NCBI RefSeq assembly: GCF_000090795.2
Contig: NW_003546245.1
Span: 110,905 to 174,904 of the forward strand
Length of the DNA stretch: 64,000 bases
Source: Amphimedon queenslandica
Taxonomy: Eukaryota > Porifera > Demospongiae > Haplosclerida > Niphatidae
Direction of reading: 5' to 3'
Each line of letters starts with the position of its first letter. Positions within the stretch are counted from its first letter, which is position 1. Under the pieces are notes generated by a model. It was not told the origin of the DNA. It worked only from the letters and a program-made list of their open reading frames with translations, and made no database searches. Shown here in pieces: positions 1-9,840 of this stretch. The translations under genes were made by a program, and so were the position numbers.

Positions 1-59
1 ATAGCAGCTGGCTGGGCTACTACTGGGGCCTGCTCCTCAGCAGCCTTCCCGCTAGTCAT
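1..59 (-). CDS. First coding exon of an unidentified leftward gene (partial)
   Basis: The reverse strand opens with ATG at 57-59 and stays open to the window edge, giving an Ala/Glu-rich start ([19 protein letters not shown]). It faces away from NUDT1, with about 108 bases between the two start codons, which matches the tight divergent arrangement seen elsewhere in the window. Nineteen residues are too few to name a family, and a chance ORF cannot be excluded. Confidence 0.4.
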   Translation of the reverse strand, partial: MTSGKAAEEQAPVVAQPAA

Positions 60-167
60 AGTTGTATGCCGTCTAGATGGATGGCTCATTCCTCCTTCTC
101 TTCTGATCACTTTATAGGTGTGGATCTACTGGGCGTGGCTAGAGCTATTTTGGGCGGGGCTAAAATC

Positions 168-870
168 ATGAGCACTTGCAAAAATAAAGTCCTCACTTTG
201 GTATTTGTTTTAAGGCCAGGGGAAGTTCTTTTGGGTTATAAAAAGAGAGGGTTTGCTCAAGGATGGTGGAATGGGTTTGGAGGTAAAGTTGAGGCTGGAG
301 AAACCATTGAAGAAGGAGCCAAAAGGTCTTTTAATATTTAATGCTAATTTTCTCAACCTGTTTCCAAATATTTTACAAAGCATAATGGCATTGATGGATA
401 TGCAACTTAGACTCTGTGATTGGAAATACTGCAAATGCAGCATATTTGATCTCACTCCTATACTTTAAATTATATATAATCTATTAATCTAATAGAGAGT
501 TACATGAAGAAAGTGGTCTATCTGTCAGCAATGAATTGGATCATGTTGGAGTACTAATGTTTGAATTTGTCAATGATCCTGTGCTACTAGAAGTACACGT
601 GTATCGCACGTACTCTTATACAGGAACTCCCATAGAAACGGAAGGTACTCGTATTATTAATATCAGTATTATTATTATTTATATTTATTAATTTTTTTAG
701 AAATGAAGCCACAATGGTTCAAGCATCAAGATATACCATACAAGGACATGTGGCCAGATGATAAACTATGGTACAGTTTAATGTTAAATGGCAAATACTT
801 TAACGGGAACTTTAAATTTGAGGGACTAACTAATTTGCTAGAGTACGAAATTAACGAAATAACTAAATGA
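168..870 (+). CDS. NUDT1: NUDT1/MTH1, oxidised purine nucleoside triphosphatase (Nudix)
   Basis: Three exons (168-325, 496-644, 701-870) join in frame. Across the first junction the Nudix box is rebuilt: [18 protein letters not shown] followed by ELHEESGL, i.e. GX5EX7REUXEEXGU with all catalytic Glu present. The C-terminus has [15 protein letters not shown], closely matching the MTH1 substrate pocket (WPDD). Family knowledge: MTH1 hydrolyses 8-oxo-dGTP and 2-OH-dATP to monophosphates, cleaning the nucleotide pool in cytosol and mitochondria. The start at 168 gives a protein of about 157 residues, the usual MTH1 length. A copy of the 3' end of the last exon lies at 4921-4985. Confidence 0.93.
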
Positions 871-980
871 TTGTGCTGGGCCATCCCCTTGGTCCACTCC
901 ATCTTCTCCAGTGTTGACAATTGTCACACTACATATGAAATGATTATATTTATTATTAATTATTATTATCATTTGATAAC

Positions 981-1901
981 TTACTGGCTGTAAGTAAGAG
1001 AGAAAGAGAGAAGGAGGAAGGAGATTTTAAAGTCATTTCGTTGTTTATTGTTGCTTACTTTAGCTGTCGAATGTCTTCTGGCACTCGGTCTTCTTCCCGA
1101 CAAAAAGTGACCCTCGCAAGTTCCACAAGACAAAGATCGTGAGACTTTTCTTCTTGAGTAATTATCGCTAACCACCAATGCACTCCCTATCCTTGCTTGG
1201 ATTGACCTCCTGCTGGCATTCGGGTCCTCTTTCTGCTGAGTGTAGTGCTCCTTTATTAAATGCCTTTCATTTTGGTCGGTTAAATGCCTTTGCTTCAACA
1301 TCATGTCACGATGGTATCTTAATTCCTCGCTGAGCTTCCTTGCCGATTGGACTCTCTCTCTTTTAATCGATTTCTCAAAGCATCTCTTCACGGCTTGGTG
1401 AGCAGCCATGTCTCTTTTACTAACTATGGCGTTGCAGACTGTACATTGTGTTAGTCCATAGGGACATGCTTGATAATGCTCATTAGTATCTTTAACAGCT
1501 ACATACTCTTGGCATCCTTTATTGGGACACTGGACTAATCTCCATTGGCATTCACTAGAAATGTGATACTGAAACTGGCGACTTCCATTGAGTACTTTAC
1601 TGCATCCTAGGCTACACTGGATTGACATGGATTCCAATCCATTCTTCACTTCACCTGCAATCTCGCTAGCAGGCTCACGTTTCAGCTGCTTGTAGCATTT
1701 CTGGCACAATCCTTTTTTGCTTTTATCTTTTGATTCTTCAATGCACTTAGTGCAAGCATAGTGGCCACAGACTAGAGGGACTGGGTCTTCTAATAACTGG
1801 CAACATTTGGAGCATATGAGTATCTCGTTTACTTTCTCTCCCTCTCTGCATTTTACCAGCTCCAAAGATATGCCCATTTCCTTGCAACTGAGCTGCTGCA
1901 A
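981..1901 (-). CDS. RING + TRAF-type zinc finger protein, copy A
   Basis: A single open frame of 306 residues. Residues about 29-69 form a C3HC4 RING (CSKC, CGHYACTKC, CQKC). About 95-180 hold TRAF-type zinc fingers (CSLGC, CQWRLVQCPNKGC, CPYGLTQCTVC). A basic, low-complexity C-terminus follows, and no MATH domain is visible. Such proteins are usually E3 ubiquitin ligases or signalling adaptors; the substrate is unknown. It differs from copy B (5154-6017) at 9 of the first 286 residues. At the 3' end copy B stops after NNKE, while here the frame runs about 20 residues further into a hydrophobic tail. It is divergent from the gene fragment at 1976, with a TCACGTGA motif between. Confidence 0.75.
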   Translation of the reverse strand: MQQLSCKEMGISLELVKCREGEKVNEILICSKCCQLLEDPVPLVCGHYACTKCIEESKDKSKKGLCQKCYKQLKREPASEIAGEVKNGLESMSIQCSLGCSKVLNGSRQFQYHISSECQWRLVQCPNKGCQEYVAVKDTNEHYQACPYGLTQCTVCNAIVSKRDMAAHQAVKRCFEKSIKRERVQSARKLSEELRYHRDMMLKQRHLTDQNERHLIKEHYTQQKEDPNASRRSIQARIGSALVVSDNYSRRKVSRSLSCGTCEGHFLSGRRPSARRHSTAKVSNNKQRNDFKISFLLLSFSLTYSQ

Positions 1902-1943
1902 GCGGAAAGAAGGGCGGGGCTCATAGATGCGCGTGGGTGTTGA

Positions 1944-1951
1944 TCACGTGA
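1944..1951. promoter_or_regulatory. Palindromic E-box TCACGTGA between divergent genes (copy A)
   Basis: TCACGTGA sits in the 74-base spacer between the start codons at 1901 (-) and 1976 (+). The same octamer in the same context is kept in the duplicate at 6060-6067. The core is the type bound by bHLH-zip factors (USF/MITF/TFE family). The binding role is inferred. Confidence 0.5.
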
Positions 1952-1975
1952 TGTCTTTTACACCACGCCTATTCC

Positions 1976-2257
1976 ATGATGGACGATTTCTCTGGATTAA
2001 CAGCTCCTAATGATATATGTATACTCAAGTTAGACGAGAGAGACGGAGAAAGAGAGAGTCCTGAAGTAGAAGAAAGAGACAGTCCCAAGAGAGAGGAAGA
2101 CAATGTAAAGAATGAGGAGCCTCAACGAGAGAGTGTTCCCTTCCACGAACCTTCTTCTCCAGTAAAGGAGAGAACTTCTCCCCAATCTTCAACCAGTAGC
2201 TCCAGTAATGGTGTCAGCAGCTTTGGTCGTGCTGGGGTGGTCTCTTTAAAAGATTAG
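1976..2257 (+). pseudogene. Truncated duplicate of the CaaX-protein gene (first-exon portion only)
   Basis: This matches the first 90 or so codons of the gene at 6095-6968 (acidic Glu/Asp/Ser-rich region up to VVSLKD), with small indels and substitutions. Similarity stops abruptly at 2256, inside the codon that follows KD. At that point TAC in the full copy reads TAG here, so the stop codon is made by the duplication breakpoint. Nothing resembling the rest of the gene follows. A short 93-residue protein could still be made, but it would lack the whole conserved half, so it is treated as a gene fragment. Confidence 0.8.
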
Positions 2258-2392
2258 ACGATAAAGATTACTAACATATATTAAAACATTATGACAGATA
2301 TAGGGATACTAGATCTACTAAAAACGTCTACGTAATTTATAATAATAATAATAATATTATTATTATTAATGTTGTTGTTGTTGTTGTACTTA

Positions 2393-3342
2393 TTAAAACA
2401 AAGTGTATGGATTGTGGACTGATATTTGAGATAAAATTGATTTCGAATCTCTTGTTGGTGACATTTCTCTGTCTTGATCGCCTGACTCTATTGTCAGCGG
2501 AGTCCTTTCCATTAGCTAATATTGAAAAACAATAAAACACTAAAATTTAACGAACAAGTACCTTTTGAACACTCGTCTTGTTCAGGTCTCCTCTCATGGC
2601 AAGGACTGCCACCACATGGTGGAACTTCACTTCAGGATAATTAGTGGATAACCCCTTTTAATTAATAATTAATAACAATTATTGAGCAATTCGTTATTAT
2701 TATTATTACTACCAATCACTTACTCCAATTATGAATGGCACGGTGTCCAAATTTGATGAAATCAGTTCAGCAAATTGCTTCAATATCTTTGTATACTAAA
2801 TAAATTAATAAAATTTAATAAATAAATGAATAAAATGGTTACTTTTGGTGTTGTTGCATGCGACAGTCTCATAAAGAGTTCCGAGTTTTTCGCTTTCTTC
2901 ACGAATAAATGAAGCAGCTTTTTCACGATTTTCTTTCTTCTTGAGTACAATCTTCCTATAATTTTAATTAAGTAATTAATAAATAAATTAATTAATGACT
3001 TACTTCTTCATCATTGATTCAAAATAAAATCGTAATATTCTCTGCTGAGTTTGCACGATTACGTATGTGCAGCAGCTAAAATTATGGTTCAAAATAATTC
3101 CTTTTCATTATTTTTATGATTACTTTTGCTTCAAGCGCTCGAAATCGGAATTGTAATCTAAAATCGTTCCTTCAATTTTATCAACTAAATCCATTGGCTT
3201 ATTTAACCTATAACAATCAATTAATATTAATTAATTAACTATTAATTAATTAATTATTCATTACCATTGCTCTTTAGTCATTAATCCGTCAAGTACTGGA
3301 GACAAATCTTCAAACATTATTGTGATTAATATATCACAACTA

Positions 3343-3400
<58 letters not shown>

Positions 3401-3939
3401 GATTTTTCAACTGTAAAAACGAAAGGATATACATGTACTACAGAACATAAACAATTTAGAACAGTTAAAGGCTAACTGCAACTTGTGCAGCAACCACAAA
3501 ATCTGAAGTAATATTAATAGTTATGAATTAGGTGACAATTACTACAAGGACAAACATAATGGTAATAATAATGAATATAATGTTGATAATTAAGCTGTAC
3601 CAATGAAATGAAACTGATTTATATTTTTCACAAATGTCTCCAAATAATTTCCCAATATTGCTCGTTAACCGTCCCATGTCAATTTCGCTTGTCCTCTACA
3701 TGTCAGTTAATTAATATCAGTTAATTAACTAACGAGTGTAATGAATATTAATTGCATACTTTAAGTTGTTCAGTAAACTCGATGCAAGAGTGACAGTTAT
3801 TGGCTACAGCTATCTATTAATTAATTAATTATTACAGTGAATTAATAATTATGCTTACCATGTATTCAAAATAAAGAGGCGGGTCCCTCCTTCCAGAATC
3901 CAGATGATAAATAAGATGAGAATTTGCTATCGACACTTT
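2393..3939 (-). pseudogene. EXOC3: 5'-truncated EXOC3 (Sec6, exocyst subunit) C-terminal exons
   Basis: At least eight minus-strand exons can be read. They run from 3939 (VSIANSHLIYHLDSG...YFEYM) through YMIAVANNCHSC, FEDLSPVLDGLMTKEQW, TILDYNSDFERLKQ and EESEKLGTLYETV to LSTNYPEVKFHHVVAVLAMRGD, with a stop at 2393-2395. This is the C-terminal third of the Sec6 family, in order. Most junctions keep phase, but the junction between the exons near 2845 and 2796 is one base out unless a weak donor (ACT|GTCGCA) is used. The remaining two thirds (about 470 residues in other animals) are absent: upstream lie satellite repeats and a duplicated RING/TRAF block. It is probably a fragment, though an expressed short form is possible. 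Confidence 0.7.
3344..3398. repeat. (TAA)n microsatellite
   Basis: An uninterrupted run of TAA triplets within an intron of the EXOC3 fragment. Confidence 0.9.
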
Positions 3940-3974
3940 CTGTAATGTAAAGTAAAGGATTTTGTACATTAATA

Positions 3975-4556
3975 TGTATCAGAAAATGTAATAAAAATTT
4001 GGGGTGATTTCGGAGCCAATTTTTGGAAAATACCATGGGCTATAGCCTTAGGTATTTTTCAAAAATTGACTGATTTTAAAAAATGGCCATAACTAAAAAA
4101 ATATTTGTTGGAGTTAGCTCAAACTTGCTACATAGCATAAGGACATTAATATGTATAAGAAAATGTAATAAAAATTTGGGGTGATTTTGGAGCCATTTTT
4201 TGGAAAAAACCATGGGCTATAGCCTTGGGTATTTTTCGGATTTTTGATGTTTTCTTAAAATGGCCGTAACTTGAAAAATTGAAGTCAAAATCAGTTCAAA
4301 CTTTCTACACAGCATAAGGACATCAATTATGTATCAGAAAATGTAATAAAAATTTGGGGTCATTTCAGAGCCATTTTTTGGAGCCTTGGGTATTTTTCAG
4401 ATTTTTGACGTTTTCTTAAAATGGCCGTAACTTGAAAAATTGAAGTCGGAATCAGCTCAAACTTTCTACACAGCATAAGGGCATCAATATGTATCAGAAA
4501 ATGTAATAAAAATTGGGGGTGATTTCGGAGCCATTTTTAAAAAACCATGGGCTACA
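3975..4556 (+). repeat. Tandem satellite family 1, array a (about 177-base unit)
   Basis: About 3.5 units. The marker word GTAATAAAAAT occurs at 3988, 4165, 4343 and 4503 (spacing 177, 178, 160; the last unit has lost part of the CCATGGGCTATAGCCTTGGG stretch). Each unit carries TCAGCTCAAACTTTCTACA-type sequence, then CATAAGGACAT, TGTATCAGAAAATG and GGAGCCATTTTTTGGA. The array lies directly upstream of the truncated EXOC3 exons and abuts the RING/TRAF fragment C, so it marks the rearrangement junction. Related arrays are at 11300-12207 and 38666-39345. Confidence 0.9.
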
Positions 4557-4564
4557 TGACATAC

Positions 4565-4904
4565 AGCCATGTCTCTTTTACTAACTATGGCATTGCAGAC
4601 TGTACATTGTGTTAGTCCACAGGGACATGCTTGATAATGCTCATTAGTATCTTTGACAGCTACATACTCTTGGCATCCTTTATTGGGACACTGGACTAAT
4701 CTCCATTGGCATTCACTAGAAATGTGATACTGAAACTGGCGACTTCCATTGAGTACTTTACCGCATCCTAGGCTACACTGGATTGACATGGATTCCAATC
4801 CATTCTTCACTTCACCTGCAATCTCGCTAGCAGGCTCACGTTTCAGCTGCTTGTAGCATTTCTGGCACAATCCTTTTTTGCTTTTATCTTTTGATTCTTT
4901 AATT
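4565..4904 (-). pseudogene. RING/TRAF zinc-finger gene fragment, copy C
   Basis: A near-identical copy of bases 1405-1740 of copy A, covering the second half of the RING and the TRAF zinc fingers. It is open but lacks the first RING cysteines and the C-terminal third. It is more like copy A than copy B in this interval (for example the TGTACATTGTGTTAG stretch), so it derives from an A-like donor. It joins satellite DNA on one side and a copied NUDT1 3' end on the other. Confidence 0.85.
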
Positions 4905-4920
4905 TTGATTCTTTAGTTTT

Positions 4921-4985
4921 GGAACTTTAAATTTGAGGGACTAACTAATTTGCTAGAGTACGAAATTAACGAAATAACTAAATGA
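4921..4985 (+). pseudogene. Copy of the NUDT1 3' end
   Basis: It repeats the last 20 or so codons and stop of NUDT1 (bases 806-870) almost exactly and is followed by the same downstream sequence. It marks the left edge of duplicated block B. Confidence 0.85.
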
Positions 4986-5153
4986 TTGTACTGGGCCATC
5001 CCCTTGGTCCACTCCATCTTCTCCAGTGTTGACAATTGTCACACTACATGTGAAATGATTATTTATTAATTATTATTATTATTATCTGATAACTTACTGG
5101 CTGCAAGAAAAAGGCAGGAGAGGGAGAGGGAGGGAGGAGATTTTAAAGTCATT

Positions 5154-6017
5154 TCATTCTTTATTGTTGCTTACTTTAGCTGTCGAATGTCTTCTGGCAC
5201 TCGGTCTTCTTCCCGACAAAAAGTGACCCTCGCAATTTCCGCAAGACAAAGATTGTGAAACTTTTCTTCTTGAGTAATTATCGCTAACCACCAATGCGCT
5301 CCCTATCCTTGCTTGGATCGACCTCCTGCTTGCATTCGGGTCCTCCTTCTGCTGAGTGTAATGCTCCTTTATTAAATGCCTTTCATTTTGATCAGTTAAA
5401 TGCCTTTGCTTCAACATCATGTCACGATGACATCTTAATTCCTCGCTGAGCTTCCTTGCCGATTGAACTCTCTCTCTTTTAATTGACTTCTCAAAGCATC
5501 TCTTCACAGCTTGGTGACCGGCCATATCTCTTTTACTAACTATGGCGTTGCAGACTGTGCACTGAGTGAGTCCATAGGGACATACTTGATAATGCTCATT
5601 AGTATCTTTGACAGCTACATACTCTTGGCATCCTTTATTGGGACACTGGACTAATCTCCATTGACACTCACTTGAAATATGATACTGAAACTGGCAACTT
5701 CCATTGAGTACTTTACTGCATCCTAGGCTACACTGGATTGACACGGATTCCAATCCATTCTTTACTTCAGCTGCAATCTCGCTAGCAGGCTCACGTTTCA
5801 GCTGCTTGTAGCATTTCTGGCACAATCCTTTTTTGCTTTTGTCCTTTGATTCTTCAATACACTTAGTGCAGGCATAGTGGCCACAGACTAGAGGGACTGG
5901 GTCTTCTAATAACTGGCAACATTTGGAGCATATGAGTATCTCGTTTACTTTCTCTCCCTCTCTGCATTTTACCAGCTCCAAAGATATACCCATTTCCTTG
6001 TAGCTGAGCTGCTGCAA
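5154..6017 (-). CDS. RING + TRAF-type zinc finger protein, copy B
   Basis: A single-exon frame of 287 residues with the same layout as copy A: C3HC4 RING at about 29-69, TRAF-type zinc fingers at about 95-180, and a basic tail ending NNKE. All metal-binding Cys/His are kept. It has 9 substitutions against copy A, including a gained Cys in the zinc-finger region (SRQF to SCQF). It is divergently paired with the gene at 6095 (77 bases between starts). Likely an E3 ligase or adaptor by family analogy; substrate unknown. Because its partner gene is intact, block B probably keeps the ancestral arrangement. Confidence 0.75.
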   Translation of the reverse strand: MQQLSYKEMGISLELVKCREGEKVNEILICSKCCQLLEDPVPLVCGHYACTKCIEESKDKSKKGLCQKCYKQLKREPASEIAAEVKNGLESVSIQCSLGCSKVLNGSCQFQYHISSECQWRLVQCPNKGCQEYVAVKDTNEHYQVCPYGLTQCTVCNAIVSKRDMAGHQAVKRCFEKSIKRERVQSARKLSEELRCHRDMMLKQRHLTDQNERHLIKEHYTQQKEDPNASRRSIQARIGSALVVSDNYSRRKVSQSLSCGNCEGHFLSGRRPSARRHSTAKVSNNKE

Positions 6018-6059
6018 GAAGAAAGAAGGGTGGGGCTCACAGGTGCGCGTGGGTGTTGA

Positions 6060-6067
6060 TCACGTGA
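6060..6067. promoter_or_regulatory. Palindromic E-box TCACGTGA between divergent genes (copy B)
   Basis: TCACGTGA in the 77-base spacer between starts at 6017 (-) and 6095 (+). It is conserved with 1944-1951 although flanking bases have changed. A bHLH-zip site is inferred. Confidence 0.5.
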
Positions 6068-6094
6068 TCTGATTTAGACCACGCCCATTTTAAG

Positions 6095-6968
6095 ATGGAC
6101 GATTTCTCTGGACTAACTGCCAATGATATACTCAAGTTAGACGAGCGAGATGGAGAAAGAGAGAGTCCTGAAGTAGAAGAAAGAGACAGTCCCGAGAGAG
6201 AGGAAGACAATATAAAGAATGAGGAGCCTCAACGAGAGAGTGTTCCCTTCCACGAGCCTTCTCCTTCAGTAAACGAGAGAACTTCTCCCCAATCTTCAAC
6301 CAGTAGCTCCAGTAATGGTGTCAGCAGCTTTGGTCGTGCTGGGGTGGTCTCTTTGAAAGATTACACATTTCCACAGTCCAATTACGAGCGGGACACTCCT
6401 GATCAGTTCCTCCTTGCTTTCATTGGGCGGGAGTTTGACAGTCCACAGATTATTACAACCAAACTTGAGTTACTAGTACCTTTAGCAGAAAATAATCGTC
6501 CATTGATGAAACTGGTACCGTTTACTGTTAAACGGAGCGTTCTGGTTAAGGGAAACTTTGACATATCAGAAATAAGAGAGTTTGATGGTGTTGTGCTTTG
6601 CTACAATGCTTCTGAAGCAAGGATATTACTTACTGGAACTGATGGATATTACACTCAATTAATAAAGAGACTAGAATCAGTCCTAGGTACATATTATTAT
6701 TATTAGCGTACGTTAATTATTTCTTTTTACAGGACCTAATAAAGTCGCTTTCTTAATTACTAATTATGTTTCTGATTCTGGCTCCACCCACTCATTAATT
6801 AATCCTGATCTCAAAGAAAGACTAACACATCAGTCTGATCTCAATAAATATTTAGAATCGGATCAAGTCTTGTCGTGGCATCAGGACCCGAGAGAGTGTC
6901 ATGTGACTAAATTAATAGAAATAGCAAAGTCTGAACCTAATCCTCATAATAATTGCACAATAATTTAA
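6095..6968 (+). CDS. Uncharacterised acidic protein with C-terminal CaaX-like motif
   Basis: Two exons (6095-6686 and 6733-6968) join in frame (VLG|PNK) to give about 275 residues. Residues 1-90 are Glu/Asp/Ser-rich and probably disordered. Residues about 95-275 look globular. The segments FDGVVLCYNASEA and KVAFLITNYVSDSG resemble beta strands 4 and 5 of a Ras-type fold, but no P-loop or NKxD motif is seen, so a degenerate GTPase-like domain is only a guess. The protein ends CTII, which fits a prenylation (CaaX) signal and suggests membrane anchoring. The TAA stop overlaps the stop of the convergent gene within one TTAA. I do not recognise an orthologue. Confidence 0.7.
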
Positions 6969-8211
6969 ATTAAACAACATCTCTTGTGTCCATAGTGTCT
7001 ATCTATAAAACGGTTCGCTATACTTAAAAGGTCCCTAGACAAGTCGATCATGGTTTTGTTCACTTTGTCAAACCCGCGATCACTCGACTGCCATAGCGGT
7101 ATGCTCCCTCTGTCCCCGCCTCTGTTGAAATTCGTCACAAAATAAATACTTTTTCTCGTCAAGTGAAGGTCTTCAAAGGCTTGTAGGACCTATGATATAT
7201 TATTTTAAAATAAATTATTACACAAAGCTGACCTTGTCTTTCTTATGGTGGACTTCAATCTCCCAGTTCTTGCCTTCTCTCTGAGCAGTCCTGCATATCA
7301 GATCCAAATGCGTTATTACTATTATTGGCTCATAACCTATTAATAATAATAACTAGTAATAATGTTAAACATTATAATAGTTCTTTACCATATTTCGTAC
7401 AGTCTTCAAATATCGTTTTGAAAAACGAGAGGCTCTCCTGGTCCAGAAAGGGCTCGCTAGATCCATCGAAAACAAAGACGACAGTATGTGGGACATCGCT
7501 CAAACTCCTCTCCCAGAAAAACCTTTTTATAGAACCAGAGAATGGAAAAAACATATTATAATTAATATACAGTACCTTTGAGAAGTCCACCAATGTTTAC
7601 TATAAAAAGGAACGTCTCCCATAGGCGCTTCATCTTTATAAATACCACGCAGCGAAAAATCATGTTTCATTCTTTCTTGATTGCTCATATCCTATAAGAA
7701 ATATGTACATGCATATAACATTAATAGTGTAATAGCTGCTAACTGTATCTCCACGAGTGTCTTGATATATGATAGTTTTCGATGGGTTGCCAGGTGTCTC
7801 CAACCAGTTCTGAGTCCCGTGAGAGTCAGGATGGTTCACTCTTAGAGTCTGGAGTACCCTCTCGGGGAAGGAACTCAACTGATTCACAGCTCTACACAAA
7901 CTACCGATAAGAGAAGACTTCCCTGAACCAATCGGACCGAAAAACACAATATCTGGTTATTATAATAGTCAAGAAAAAGTAAAACATAATAAGAAATAAT
8001 TATGATGATTAGTGGATCGGATACTCGCATGAAGGACCTTTGGTATTGTCGTAGGAATTCCACTGACTGGATCAGGGGATGGTGAAGTCCAGACTGGAGG
8101 CTTGTAGTGTAATATGTAGTCCCTTCTCTTCTTCATTATCTCCCTCTCCTGATCCGTTATACTGTAGTAATCGCTCTCTTCGTCCACCTCCTCCTTGGGT
8201 TTTGCAGCCAT
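6965..8211 (-). CDS. IFI44-like P-loop GTPase with C-terminal CaaX-like motif
   Basis: About six exons (8211-8025, 7952-7744, then near 7690-7580, 7550-7385, 7325-7235 and 7190-6965). The G-domain signature is FFGPIGSGKSS (P-loop, split from exon 1 after KVLHA), then DTRG (G3), VVFVFDG (strand), and IIVITHLDL (G4-like THLD). The GPIGSGKSS form and domain order are typical of the IFI44/IFI44L-like family. The C-terminus ends RCCLI, a CaaX-type end favouring geranylgeranylation. Role unknown; vertebrate relatives are interferon-induced. The start at 8211 lies 53 bases from the divergent kinase start. Confidence 0.75.
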
Positions 8212-8264
8212 TGCTATTTGGGCGTGGTTATGAAATTAGGCGTGCACAATACGTGGGTGTAACA

Positions 8265-9751
8265 ATGGGAGGGGCTCAATCTCTATCAACAGACTCAAGC
8301 AATGAAGAGTGAGAAAACTTTAAAGATTTTATTGATGTTTATTGTTCTTGTCTAATAGAGCAACTGTTCCCTCAATTGATGACCTGCCTCCTCAATTCAA
8401 CGAGAAATATGAACTGGAGTCTAAAATTGGGCATGGTGGGTTTGGATCAGTTTATAAAGTGAAGGAGAAGAAAACCAAGTTGATATTTGCTGCAAAGATA
8501 TTTGAAAATAATGAAAACAACAGTCAAGAGGTGAGTAGTAATATTACATGTATTATTATTATTAGTGTTATCAGATTATGCTGCAAGCTGGTATTAATGA
8601 CAAGAACGTTGTTAAAATTCACGATGTAATGTCTAATGAAGAAAGTTTGATAATGATTATGGAATACTGTGAGGGAGGGAATCTCTTCGATTGGATTAAA
8701 AGGAACAGAAGACATGATAGCCTTAACGAAAAGGTACAAATCATATATGAATGAATGAGATTAATTTTAATGATTAATTCATTGTAGGTTATATTAAGTA
8801 TGCTGTATCAGATCTGCATAGCCGTTCACACTTGTCATTGTAACAAAGTTATACACCGTGACCTGAAACCAGAGAATATATTACTAGACTCCAACAGACA
8901 AGTTAAGATAGGTATATAACTACAAGGCACTTCTATTCTCATTTTTATTTTTAGCAATTTTGTTCTATTTATAGCATAGTATACATTAGAGTATATCTAT
9001 TTTTAGCACAGTACTTTTACCATATTTGTGTGTGCTATTTTTAGGTGATTTTGGAGTTGCTAGGAAACTAAATCGTTCATCGATTGCAAAAACTTTCTGT
9101 GGTAAGTTATAATTAATTAATAATAAAAATAATACCTTTTCATAGGCACGCCTCCTTATATGGCACCGGAATTATTTCTCAGTTACCTTGGAAACACTGG
9201 TGGCAGCCATAATGCATTAGGGTTAGCACCTTAATAATTTTAATTAATTAATTGATTGTTGGTTAATTTCTAGATATGATAGTAAGTGTGATGTATGGTC
9301 CATTGGCTGTGTGTTGTATGACATGTCAAATGATCAATCAAGATTTGTATATGTAAGAAGTTATTATTATTTTGTTTATTATTATTATTGTTATTTTCAG
9401 CAATTGCAGTTTGCTTTGGGTCTAGATGCTGCAAGGAGTCCTTCAAACAGCATCAATGAGAAAGATATCACGCAATTAATTGACACTGATATACCTAAAG
9501 TACTTATTTATCTTATTATTATCATTTATTGCTGCTACAATAGGACTATACTGTTGTTAAGAAGCTACTGCATAAGATGTTGGTGAGAACTCCTCAAGAA
9601 AGAGCAACTTTATCTGATGTACTTCATGATACTGATCTTAAGAAATGTCTTGAAAACCCAACTGATGGTTAGTTACAGTTGGTTAATTTTAAATTGATTT
9701 TTAATTGATTTTATAGGACACTGGAGTGACTTATTAGTCAGTGATCATTAA
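8265..9751 (+). CDS. Serine/threonine protein kinase with N-myristoylation-type start
   Basis: About nine exons. The N-terminus is MGGAQSLS, a good N-myristoylation signal (Gly2, Ser6). The kinase domain has all core motifs: [11 protein letters not shown] (Gly loop), FAAKIF (VAIK Lys), [12 protein letters not shown] (catalytic loop), [18 protein letters not shown] (activation loop end), and [12 protein letters not shown]. It resembles the CAMK/NEK-like group, but I cannot assign a named family. The kinase fills nearly the whole protein, with no accessory domain. The stop TAA is at 9749-9751, 90 bases before UQCRC2. Membrane targeting by myristate is inferred from the sequence. Confidence 0.85.
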
Positions 9752-9840
9752 TTATTCATTACTATTCTAATTAATTTTTATTAATAACAATTTACCATAG
9801 TGCACGGAAGTATGCGAGTTTAATAGTTATTGATAACAAA

